From Rhynochetos jubatus (Eukaryota > Chordata > Aves > Eurypygiformes > Rhynochetidae), in assembly GCA_027574665.1 (NCBI GenBank), contig CM050690.1, forward strand, positions 66,249,905-66,313,904: a stretch of DNA of 64,000 bases. The letters run 5' to 3'. Numbering within the stretch: position 1 is the first letter of the stretch; each line of letters starts with the position of its first letter. The translations under genes were made by a program, and so were the position numbers. Of the stretch, positions 23,976 through 33,719 are shown one piece after another. The notes beneath the pieces are model-generated. The model searched no databases and had not been told where the DNA came from. It saw only the letters and a program-made list of their open reading frames with translations.

Positions 23976-26900
23976 AGACTTAGTTCTGTGGAATCACAGA
24001 ACATGTGGTTGTGTTTAAATACATTTGTTTTCACTGTGTGTCCTCTATTATGATTTTGCCCCGCTGTGGGATATTGGTGCAGTAAGTGCTATTTATCTAT
24101 AAGATACCAACAACATGATCTGCTTCAAGTGCAACATGTTGGCTTGTCTCCCTCTGAGAGACATAGGTGATACTTCAACATATCCTTGTCAGACCTTCTG
24201 GGGGAGACTTCTAAATCCAAGACAGAAGTAGCGATCGTGCTCAGGACAGCATCCTGAAGAGGTCCTCATTATGTTTTCAGAACCAGCACACCATGTCTGT
24301 TGGACCAAATCCTACTTAAGGGTCTGGTTTCTGAAGCCTCAGAAAGTCACCACAGGTGTATTTAGGTCAGATTGTTCTGTTTTAGCACCATGTAATGTGT
24401 GGATGTAACTTGCATCCACAAGTGTTTTCTGTGTGCAGCAAAAAAGCAAGTCACAGCAAAGGGAGCAGGGAGGCTGGCATGTCTCTGCTCAAATGCTCGC
24501 ACAAACATGCATTTAGGTCAACAGGTCTGGGGCTGCCAACAAGGGGAAAATAGCGATGCTGTTACCACCCAGCAAGGATTCATTACTTCTGTCTTCATTG
24601 AATTGATTTTAACCATGTCACATCAAAAGAACCACTGCAGCGATAATTAGAATTAAATAATGCACAAAAGATGGCATTGGCAACGGGCTAACAGCAGCTG
24701 AGAGCCCAGGCCAGCCAGCAGCAAGGACGAGGATGCAGAAACAGTCTGAAGGAGGCTCACTGGGGAAAGAGTGGGAAACCTGTCTTCAGCTCATGAAGTG
24801 CCTCAGAAGAAAAGACAATGCCTCTGGGAAAGTTTTAAAGACAGAATATCCTCTCTTAAACAGGCAGGTTATTCCTCTAGAACCAAATACTCCTATAAAG
24901 AGGAATCTAAAAGGGATGGTCTTATCATGATCTCTATTACTAGTTAAGTGTGCTTGGTGCTCTCATCTGGAATTTTGGTAGCAGGTTTGAACCAAACAAT
25001 TAATTTTCTTGATGAGTTTGTGGTCCAAAAACTCATCAGGGTTTCTGGAGTATTTAAAGCATCTGTGAAAGATGACTGGGCAAAGCAGTTGTGCAGGATG
25101 TGAGGCTTTTTTTTATATATAAACATACAGGGTTTAGTTATCAGCAGCTCCAGTGAAAATTTCTTTTTGGCATCACAGACAGAAAAAAGTCAAAAGCTGT
25201 AAGAGTATATAGAAGATAATAAAAACTTTTTCATGGCTGATGTTCATGTTCTCCTAAGGATATTGTGGTGGCCAGAGCAAGAGGAATATTTCAGCAAGGA
25301 GCTCTGTGCTCTCTGTGGTAGAACCCTGTGCTGCCATGTACTTAAAATTCCCTAGAATACATGCTATTTTAAATTTGTTCAGTGTTGTTGGAAATCACAC
25401 TTCATAGATCTAGGCATACAGAACTCTAGATCCACTGAGACACTTTTAAGGAAAAAAGCTGATGCCTGGATATAAATTACAACTCTCACCTAAAAGACCT
25501 CTAAGCCTCACAAAATGGATTTCTCTGGTGGATAGTTACTTAGACTGTGTTTGGACAGAGTTTCATCGTGTTCAAGTCTAACAAATAGTGGAACAATTCT
25601 TATTTAAATATCTTAAGCTCAGAGAAAATTAGGTTTTTCTACTATGGTGAAATATTCAAGGTTGATTTCATTGTTGCTTCATGGAGTCTGAGGGCAAAGA
25701 AATGAATAAACTTGTATCCGCACTTCAAAGGATTTATGGCTTCAATCAACAGACAATCGGTTTTGTTTCTCTATCTTTGTATTTGCAAAATCCCCTGGCA
25801 GAAGATTGCCTTCTCCCTAAACAGAGATGAACAGTACCTATGGTTCATCTGCAAAGGATGTTCACTGTTTCCAGTGGTACTATTGAATCAAAAACTGCAG
25901 AGGACCCTCCATGTGCATGTCCTCATACCAGAGTAAACCAGCTCTTTCTGTTTTTCTCAAACTGTTTCATAAATACTATAAAGTTAAAAGAAATATATCA
26001 GAATACCAATATCTACTTAAGGCCTGATATTGATAAAACAGTATTCCCAGCCCTAACCTACACCTCGGTAATTTCCTTTTAGACAAGTTCTCACTCTCAG
26101 GAGTTGTGGTTTCTTTTATACCAAAGAGCTTCAGGATGGATGGACTTCTCTCTGACTATCAAGAGGATATTTTTAAATGTGATGTCTTTTGAGAAGGAAA
26201 ATATGTTTCCCAGTTCCATTATTTTAAAATATTATTTTTATTTGGTTGATTATTTTGCATCAGTCAACAGCCTGGAAACAGAAGATTTTGTTAACTCAAA
26301 TATGAACAGTAGGAGGAATAGTCACTGCATTTACTTCTTCTGCTCTTTCTTCTAGCTCAGCACCTTGCAGTCTCTTCATAGCTAGACTGGACATGAGAAA
26401 ATCCAGGGTATGGAAGTGCTCCACTATACCTGCTTACACTGCTATCTCTCCTCCTTCATTTCCATGACTCTGTAAGTCTGTCAGGAGGTCCCAGAGTCCA
26501 TAAATGGGCTCGGGTAGGTCCATCAATTGCAAGAAGAGCATTGGGCGATTCCCAAAATTTTGGTTTCACAAGCAGGGACACCTGAGATTTCTGTCCAGGT
26601 TCTTTTCTCTGTGAACCTGCCAAGGTTTATGTAAAAAACGTCCTTGTACAAACAGTACCTGGAACCCTCCTCTTGGTTGTCAGAGGATGATCATGGCCAT
26701 TTATGGCCTTACTGAAATTCTGTTCCACTGCCTGTGTGTTGTGAATACAAGGCAGGGCTGCATTACCACCAGTGTGTGGGAGACACGTCTTCTCTCAGAC
26801 CAGGATATCTTCCATCTGTCAGAGAAAGAGCCTTGGGCATGTGCTGGATGACAAAAAAGAGCAAGCCTTGGCAGGGAAGTGGAGCCTTTAGAGAAGGCAG

Positions 26901-29345
26901 ATACAAAGGATGTTTCTATCAGGTTTTTGCTAGATGCTTGCTGAAGCAACAGCATACGTTTATTTATCAAGTCAAATCAAAAACTGTGGAAGGACATGTC
27001 ATCTTGAAGTAACTTATTTTACTGTAAGCTAAACAATTGCTATTAAATTTAAATGAACCTCATATAAACCTACACTAAGTCAAACCAGGAATGCCCAGCT
27101 CAGTAACTTGTATTTAATTATATCATACCCTTATAGTTTCCCAGTGTAGTCCTCTTTCTCTGTCTCCTTCGCTTTTCCAACTGCCAGTGAGATTTTTGCA
27201 ACACACTGTATTTAAGGAAGAACTTCCACTGAGGAAAGTCTATTTAAATCATTTTGTCATGTCTTTCCGTCTGTTGATCCAAGTGTACGCTCAGTTTTTA
27301 CTAAATGTGAAGCAAACAAACTGCAGTGTCAGTCCAAGGCTATTTTGCAGACTAACAAATGCCTGAGCAGCCCTCCGAGGTGCTTAGATGAAATACGCTA
27401 TTTATGTATGGATTGTTATATTATCACTGTTATTGAGATGTTCCAAAACAATCTGGTTTATACAGAGAGTAATATGTGCCAGAATGGGAGGAAAAAAAGC
27501 ACAAAGGCCAAGTGAGCTGAGTGATACTGCCCTGCAGTCACCTAGCCTTCAACAACCTGCGCTTTAGAAATTTACTAATGGGATGAACCCTGTGGGTTAT
27601 CCTGTCATGAATGAGGCATGAATTTACCTCTTTGTTTTATAACTCAATATTTCTGGGCTCTGAGGGTTCCTAAGGTGAGGAGTTCGATGTCTGCACAGTG
27701 GAAAACAGACTTCTTGTGGGTCCTTCAAGCCCTTTTATCACCTTGTTGTCCTTTAGCTCCTAACGTTTCCCTGTTTCCCTCACCTTGCGGCCTGTGGTTT
27801 ACAGGTGCCCATGGCTGACTCTCTAGACTCAAGACTGTTCACTTTCTGGATACGTCGCTCTGTTCTTTAGTTGTCCCCCATGAGATGAGATCAGGTCTTC
27901 TGGCAATACCACACCTGGTGTTACACCATGATGAGCACAGAAAGCAGTTTAATTTCTGACCAAAACACTCAACGTTGCACTTGTCCTTTGGCCAGTGCAG
28001 AACCCAGTCTAGGCAACTTTGGAGCTACCTTTCTCCACCACAAACTTGCCCCTATCTTCTTTCCCTCTTTGTGACCATCTTCTCTCTTACCTTGTGATAG
28101 CTTCTCATAAGGCTTTTGATGAGGCCTGTGTTATACACCCACATGCACTTGCAGACCCTCATCACTGCCTAGGGACCCCTGTGGGCTTGTGAGGCACCCT
28201 CACAGATTTAACGGAACGCATCCTTCCATGTTAATTACCATGACATCTGGAGGAAAAAGAAATATTTTCATATGAAAAAAACTATTCCTGGGAATCCATG
28301 ACCACACAGCTAGCATCTGGGGAAATGAATCTCTCTGGGACAGTCCCTTGGGTTTGCAGTTACCATCTGCATGTAAACTGTCTCGCTGAAGATGAACCAA
28401 GGGTTTTGGCGCTGGTCTGTGGGGAAGAGCCAGCTGGTCTGTGCTGGTCTGGAGCCACTTCTTGATACTACCATACGTGGATTAGCTTTCCATGCTGTCA
28501 GCGAGCAGTCTCCTGCCTTTGCGCTTTGCAGGCCAGCCGTGTGGCAGTGTGTTGGAGTTACTCCTCACAGAAAGAGTGACTCTGGAATTCAGAGGCAAAA
28601 TAAAAGCCTGCTGGATGGGCTTGGGCTGGGGAGGCCTGAGACTATGGACTGAAGCATGGAGCTCTCTGGTCCTTGGGGGCCAGTCCACTTTGTTCCCTGC
28701 AGGTGGGGCCCAGGTTAAACTGCATCAAGCAGAGTGCCTGTGCTCACCAGCTCTTCACAGGACATCTCGGTGCTTGCAGGAGTCTTCTCTGAGCAGTGGA
28801 TTTGATGGAATCACACCCAAATGGAGATCATCTCCAGATCTCAGGAGGGTTGAAGACAGACCTACAGCTCTCCTGGCCAGCATAAAGCCATGTGGAGCAA
28901 TCCAAGCCTTTCCTATGGTGCAGGGCACCCATGCTGCTGTGATTTCCCTCCATCTCCCAGGAAATAAGGTGTCCCGATGGGGAGGACAATACATAATGCA
29001 AACCTAACAGCCAGGCATGTCCCTCATGGCGACCCAGCAAGTGTCAAGAACAGCACACTGTGAGTGTGGCCTGCTCTGCCCAGAGATCCAAGCTGACCCC
29101 CAGTACACTGCTGGACACGAGGGGTAAGTGTCACCCCCCATGCTGCACAGCCAAGTCTTTGCAAGCAGACACTCTTGCCTGGGTCTGAGTTTCATGCTCG
29201 CCCAGGGGTCTGTACACTGATCCCAGGGCTTTTTCCTCCCAGCAGTGTGTCGGCACCCGCGGTATGGAGTGGTCCCCTCCTCCCCTCCCACTCTACCAGG
29301 GGTGAGGGGGGATAGGGAGAGAGGGTCCCAAGGACTCCGTGTACC
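23976..29345. other. Intergenic sequence, no gene seen
   Basis: About 5.4 kb. The first part is AT-rich. From about 27,600, and especially 28,400-29,300, GC content rises towards the CpG island that follows, and opposed frames up to 171 residues appear (28,492-29,007 plus; 29,004-29,411 minus). None has a recognisable domain. A GGGTAAGTG donor-like word at about 29,122 is the only splice-like signal I noticed and is unsupported by an adjacent exon. Confidence 0.5.
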
Positions 29346-29455
29346 ACTTAAAAAAAAAAGGCAACCCAAACTAAACCAAAACCCCAACCCAAATATACAA
29401 GAAAACCCCACTAAACCAACAACTTAAAAAAAAAAAAAAAAAGAAAACCACCTGA
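29346..29455. repeat. A-rich / AACCC-like low-complexity tract
   Basis: Two poly(A) runs, at about 29,350 and 29,426-29,443, enclose a stretch built almost only from A and C, with words such as AACCC, AAACC and CCAAAACCCC. It lies directly at the edge of the strong CpG island. Such stiff poly(dA) tracts disfavour nucleosomes and are common beside promoters, but here that role is inference. Confidence 0.75.
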
Positions 29456-29489
29456 AAAATGAAACAAATCTTCCTCTCCCTGTCCCTCC

Positions 29490-30165
29490 GGAGGACAGCG
29501 GAGCGGGACACCGCAGTGCGCGGCGGATCGGCGCTGGGGCCGCGGCCGCTCCGCGCGGGTCCGGGGCGGGGGGTGTGTGTCCTAGCGGTTCCTCCCCGGG
29601 GCTGGGGGGCTGGGGCTAAGCCGGCACAATGGGACTCCCTGCACAGCCTGAGGATGCGAAATTAAATCCCCGTGGACGACCCGCGTGGGTTCGGGCGGAG
29701 AGCTCCGAGAGGCGCTCCCGGCCGACGGGGCGATGAGGGGCACGGAGGAGCCCCCCGCCCGCCCCGCCGCCTGCGTGCGCGGAGCCCACGGGGGCGGAGG
29801 GGAGGGCGATTAATTCCCCTTTTAAAAACAGATTTGTCCCTGCCTGGCTCTTTTGTGCGGCGGGAGATGGATGGCGCCGCGGCGGCCGCCTCCCAGGTGA
29901 CGCCTCTCTCCGGACCGCGGGCGCGGAGAGGCGCGGAGAGACCGCGGTACCGCTCGGCAAAGCCAGCGGCGGTGCTTGCGGTGAAAGCTTGTGAAACCGG
30001 CGTTGGGCTTATTTGCTGCGGGGCCGGGAAGCAGACGTCGCCGGCTATCAGAGGGGACGTATTTTTTGTCGCCCCGGACGAAACGCAAATAAATGAGATA
30101 GCCCGAATTTATCAGTCGGTGCCCGTGACCGAGTATTTCGCATCGTGTGGTCGGTTTGTTTTTCC
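29490..30165. promoter_or_regulatory. Strong CpG island (candidate promoter)
   Basis: CpG density jumps here to roughly a dozen per 100 bases in places, with words such as GGGCCGCGGCCGCTCCGCGC near 29,537-29,556 and repeated GCGCGGAGAG at 29,921-29,940, while flanks are CpG-poor. GC-box-like GGGGCGGGG lies near 29,563 and GGGGGCGGAGGGG near 29,790. There is no convincing TATA box, as is usual for island promoters. A 178-residue frame runs through it on the plus strand (29,672-30,208) and a 118-residue frame opposes it; neither matches a known protein. Direction of transcription cannot be told. The best reading is a promoter of a gene or long non-coding RNA whose exons I cannot identify. Confidence 0.72.
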
Positions 30166-30530
30166 AGGACCTAAGCAATTTTTAATGTACTATATACTTC
30201 CCGCTTAATCCCCCTCGTTTATTATATAATTACGGTTTCAAAGTGATTATGTAATTAAAATCATGTTTCACTGCAGCATACTTCAAAAGGAAGCCAACCT
30301 TCCCCAGCATTATTTGCCGGTGATGTCATAATTTCCCTGTGATATTTAAAATAAACACATTAGTCCAAGAATTCTAAACATGTCTTAAAGTATATAATGG
30401 AATTGATTGGCATAAAGCAACGGTGAAACCTATCACTAGTTTAATATATTTCTATGCTCCCATGCAGTGTAAATTATAGGATAATGGGGTGCAGGCGATG
30501 GTAAGCTCTGTTTATATAATCCATTTCTTC
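30166..30530. promoter_or_regulatory. Candidate conserved regulatory block beside the CpG island
   Basis: Right after the island the sequence becomes AT-rich but stays non-repetitive, with dense homeodomain-type sites: TAATCC at 30,206-30,211, and TAATTA at 30,227-30,232 and 30,252-30,257. A CRE-like TGATGTCA lies at 30,321-30,328. No coding signal is seen. A sharp CpG-island-to-AT-rich switch with clustered ATTA sites resembles promoter-proximal conserved elements of developmental genes. Conservation itself is inferred, not measured. Confidence 0.42.
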
Positions 30531-31185
30531 ACACAAGTTCCCATTGCTTTTCCTTCCCTTTGCTGTATGTGGTGGTTCTCTGATCCTACTGACCTCAGCC
30601 ATGTGTTTTCACTTTTTCTTCTGATCTCAATTCCATGACCAGCGGGGAATAAAATACAAATTGAATAGTAACCATTCACAGGCCACTCTTTTCAAACTGT
30701 TGTTAAGCCTTCTTTGTCTTGTCTAGCAATTGATAGATAAATGTGTCGTATTTTACCCGAGTCTTTCTTCTCCCCTTGTAAAGCTTTGCTGCCCCAAGTT
30801 CCTTAGTCCATCTTTCTCTTCTTCTTTTTCTTTTTAAAGAAAATCATTTCATCGGGGCTTGTCACTGAAAGAGACCGTTCCCTTCCTTGGCAGTACAAGG
30901 GGTGATGGTTAGGCAGCGTAATTAGACAAAAATATCAGAAGAGAGGAATAAAGGAATTCCCCCAACATTTGGTCTGGTCTATTCCCAGCGCGACTCGAGG
31001 TTAATTTTAAATTTGACTCGTTTCTTCTGTACACGGTAAATAAAGTGTTCCCTGGGCTGCATGCAGCTCCTTTTTGAAAAAGGGGAAAGTTAAGTACTCG
31101 AAAAGGGAAGGAAAAAAAAAAAGAAAACCAACAACCAACCCTCCTCTTTTCCCTCTGCATGCCTCTTTCATTGCAAACCTGCTTT
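30531..31185. other. Non-coding sequence between regulatory candidates
   Basis: AT-rich unique sequence with pyrimidine-rich stretches (30,800-30,840) and no supported gene. Open frames are below 85 residues and simple in composition. It may belong to the same regulatory domain as its neighbours. Confidence 0.4.
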
Positions 31186-31560
31186 CTGCGCTGTCAGGCG
31201 GGGCCGACGCTGTTTATTCAGCTTTTCTTGAAAATGAAAAGCAACTAAGAGAAGTTTAAACAATCTCTTGTTATTTTTGGGCTTGTTTTTCCAGCGCTCT
31301 CCTCCCCGTCTGCTTCTTTGGGGATATAATGAGAAAGAAAATAATTTTGGAAACCCATTATTCCATAGAGGAAAACATGTCACCAATCCCATGCCCTTTA
31401 TTTGATCAAAAAACAATTGTCGTGAAGGTTTCTTTCGTGATGAACTAAATTGCAGAACAGCAATGGTTATAATTGTTACCAAACTGCCGACGCGCTGAAG
31501 GCAGTTTGAGATAATTTAGCATAGATATTTTAAACAGCTTGTTTTATATCTCCCTATCTT
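31186..31560. promoter_or_regulatory. Candidate enhancer with TCF- and SOX-like sites
   Basis: The palindrome TTTGATCAAA (31,401-31,410) holds two inverted TCF/LEF-like half sites. It is followed within two bases by the palindromic SOX-like ACAATTGT (31,413-31,420). Downstream, CAATGG (31,461-31,466) and ATTGTT (31,472-31,477) are further SOX-like words. The block is unique and keeps isolated CpGs (GCCGACGCGCTG near 31,486). Motifs this short occur by chance, so only their tight clustering is notable. Confidence 0.36.
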
Positions 31561-31565
31561 TTCTT

Positions 31566-31582
31566 TCTTTTTTTTTTTTTTT
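31566..31582. repeat. Poly(T) run
   Basis: A short pyrimidine tract, TTTTCTTTC leading into about 14-17 consecutive T. It is a simple repeat and shows no associated retroelement body. Confidence 0.8.
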
Positions 31583-31825
31583 AAGAAAGGCTTACTCGAT
31601 CCCGATAGCAAACTGGGTTTTAGCTATTAGTAGCTAGTTTAAAAGAGGAGGTTGGAAAGAGAGATCTTTGTTGTGCCCCTCTTCGGAGAACTCTCGCACA
31701 TAAGCAAACATTTTGAAGAGCGCATCGGTCTCTAATCAAAATAATCCAGATTCTTGTGTGAAAGGTAAATATTTTGCAACCACATTACTGGAGCTGAAAT
31801 AGCTAAACAAGTCAGACACCGAAAT

Positions 31826-32045
31826 TAGCAACGTGGTGCAGCACGGGGCGGTGAGAGAGAGCCGCAGCACGGAGGAGAAGCGTTCCTCTTAACCTGCCAG
31901 GGGCTGCCGAGGGTTTTCTTCAGCAGAAACCGCTGCCATGAGGTTCCGAAGGAAATGCAGCTTAGCAGAAAAGTAATTTTCGAGATTTCGCTGGGGACAA
32001 CGACCGTCCGAACCGAAGCCGCGTACCTGTAAAAGGAGCCCCTGC
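31826..32045. promoter_or_regulatory. Weak CpG-rich patch
   Basis: About 220 bases with clearly more CpG than the flanks (for example GACAACGACCGTCCGAACCG at 31,997-32,016, then AAGCCGCGTACC). It is weaker than the islands on either side. A minus-strand frame of 78 residues covers it without a recognisable product. It may be an outlying part of the regulatory hub. Confidence 0.4.
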
Positions 32046-32350
32046 GTATCACATGCTTCATATTAAATTTCCATGCAGTTTTCCTTCGCTGTTTTTTTCC
32101 AGCTAAAGGGTTCTTATAAACTTTCCTTCGTTTATTTAAGCCTGGTTTTCATTGCTGCAGTTTTGCATGGTTTGCCTTTGTTTAGTTTATTAACCCACAG
32201 GGTTACTTTAACTAAATATTTGGGCTGAATACTTTGGGGTTGGATTTCAACGTTTTCTAACAAAATTACTGAGTTTTTTGAAGCCACACAGAGAACTCTG
32301 TGTTGACTTTATTAGTCAATTTAACAGGCTATAAGGAAAATAAAAATAAG
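32046..32350. promoter_or_regulatory. Candidate AT-rich conserved block
   Basis: Unique AT-rich sequence between two CpG-rich patches, with ATTA-type and forkhead-like words (TTTGTTTA near 32,178; TATTTAAGC near 32,133) and no repeats or coding signal. Listed because of its position inside the 29.4-32.9 kb hub; conservation is not demonstrated. Confidence 0.3.
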
Positions 32351-32639
32351 AAACATACTAGTGTATCCCCTTCAGTGAGGAATGGGGTTGAAACTGGTCT
32401 CTTATTTAGTATTTCAGATGCCATCGAGGCTGCGTTAACTTTACTAACGTTTTAGCAGAAATGGCAAACGTACAGCGCCTCTGCTTTGCCTGCCACGTCC
32501 TCGCCTGGTGCCCGATGACAACAGAGGAGCTATTTTTAACCACACCACCCACCCCTCTCCCCCGGCAAAAAAATGAGGGAGAACCCCCGTAACTGAAAAA
32601 AAAAACAACCCAGCCCTCTCCCTGTTCTTGCTGCCCCAC

Positions 32640-32870
32640 GCCTCGGGCGGGATTTAGGGATGGCCTGGCCGCGGGGGTCAGGCAGTTCGCTCGGACCCGG
32701 AGGGAGCCCGCGGGGGCACCGCGCCGCTCCGCGCCCGCGGGGCATCATCGCCGCCCCGCTGCGGCACAGCACAGCGGTGACCGGAGCCGGTCCCGGCCGC
32801 ATGTGCCGCCCGGGGGAGCCTTCCCCACTCCACATCCTGGCAGAAACTCCCGCGACGTCCTGTTGGGGTT
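32640..32870. promoter_or_regulatory. Second CpG island
   Basis: A compact block of about 230 bases with very dense CpG, including CCGCGCCGCTCCGCGCCCGC at 32,719-32,738 and GGTCCCGGCCGCATG at 32,789-32,803. It lies 2.5 kb from the larger island, with AT-rich candidate elements between. Open frames on both strands (113 residues minus, 76 plus) are compositional. Paired islands separated by AT-rich elements are common at promoters of developmental regulators and divergent non-coding RNAs; which applies here is unknown. Confidence 0.65.
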
Positions 32871-33617
32871 GGTACACTTATTTTGGGTGATTCTGGTTCT
32901 TTTTCTTTTTTTTAGTGTAAGCGCCCTGGTGCCTGGCTGGCGAGAAAGTGAAACGTTAGGCCGGCAGATACGAGCCCTTGGAAGGAGAACGAGCTCTAGG
33001 CAGTGATGGGTATTGGGAAGCAGGAAGCTCCTTACAGGAACCCTCCCTTGATGATGGATCTTCATTAGGGCTCACATCTCTCCCAGCGAGTAATTGTCCC
33101 AGTGCTGTGCTGGACACACCGTGGGCCCCTCTACAGATGGGTCCATTGTGGATGGGTTGGAGATCACTCAGTGCCTGAACGATGTACTTTCACTGTTTAA
33201 AGGCTAATAGCATCTCCTAGACCTCCCCTGCACAGGAAGCAATATGTCCTTCACTGCTGACAGCTCTTGTTTCCAGTGGTGATCTGCAAAGGTGGATCAT
33301 TTCAAACCCCAAGAAAGAGAGAGGAAGAGTAGCAGGGTGTGGAGATGCTACAGCAGCAATGAGACATGAAGACCAGGCTGGGGATGTCTGGTGCCTTAGA
33401 GAAAACAGGAGCCAACAGAGAGATGTAAAGAAGGGAGAGAAGAGGATCAAAGCGAGAAAGATCTTTGCAGGGGCCCTATGAATGAATAGACAGGGACAAA
33501 AACTGCATTTGTCACCACCACAGAAAAAGACATTACAGCTTTCAAAATGTAAACCGACACAAACCAAAAGGAGAGCTATGCTTGTGTGGCTGAACGAGAA
33601 CTCCTCTATGTAAAGCT
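32871..33617. other. Intergenic sequence, no gene seen
   Basis: Composition falls back to purine-rich unique sequence. A minus-strand frame of 138 residues (33,217-33,633) is rich in leucine, phenylalanine and cysteine because the plus strand is GA-rich; I recognise no domain. Confidence 0.5.
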
Positions 33618-33719
33618 TGGGTGGACGTAACATAGGTTGACTAAGCAGTGTTAGGATATCGGTTGAACTTGATCATCTTAAAGGTTGTTCCCAACCTAAA
33701 AGATTCTATGATTCTGTGG
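33618..33719 (+). mobile_element. CR1 LINE, 5'-truncated 3' tail
   Basis: The end of this stretch follows the avian CR1 3' end nearly word for word: GACTAAGCAGTGTTAGGATA, TCGGTTGAACTTGATCATCT, TAAAGGTTGTTCCCAACCTA, then GATTCTATGATTCTGTG. The last part is the ATTCTATG octamer pair that CR1 uses in place of a poly(A) tail. Only about 100 bases are present, the usual severe 5' truncation. It is less diverged than the copy at 10 kb, hence younger, and it is the best single sign that the genome is a bird's or a close relative's. Confidence 0.9.
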
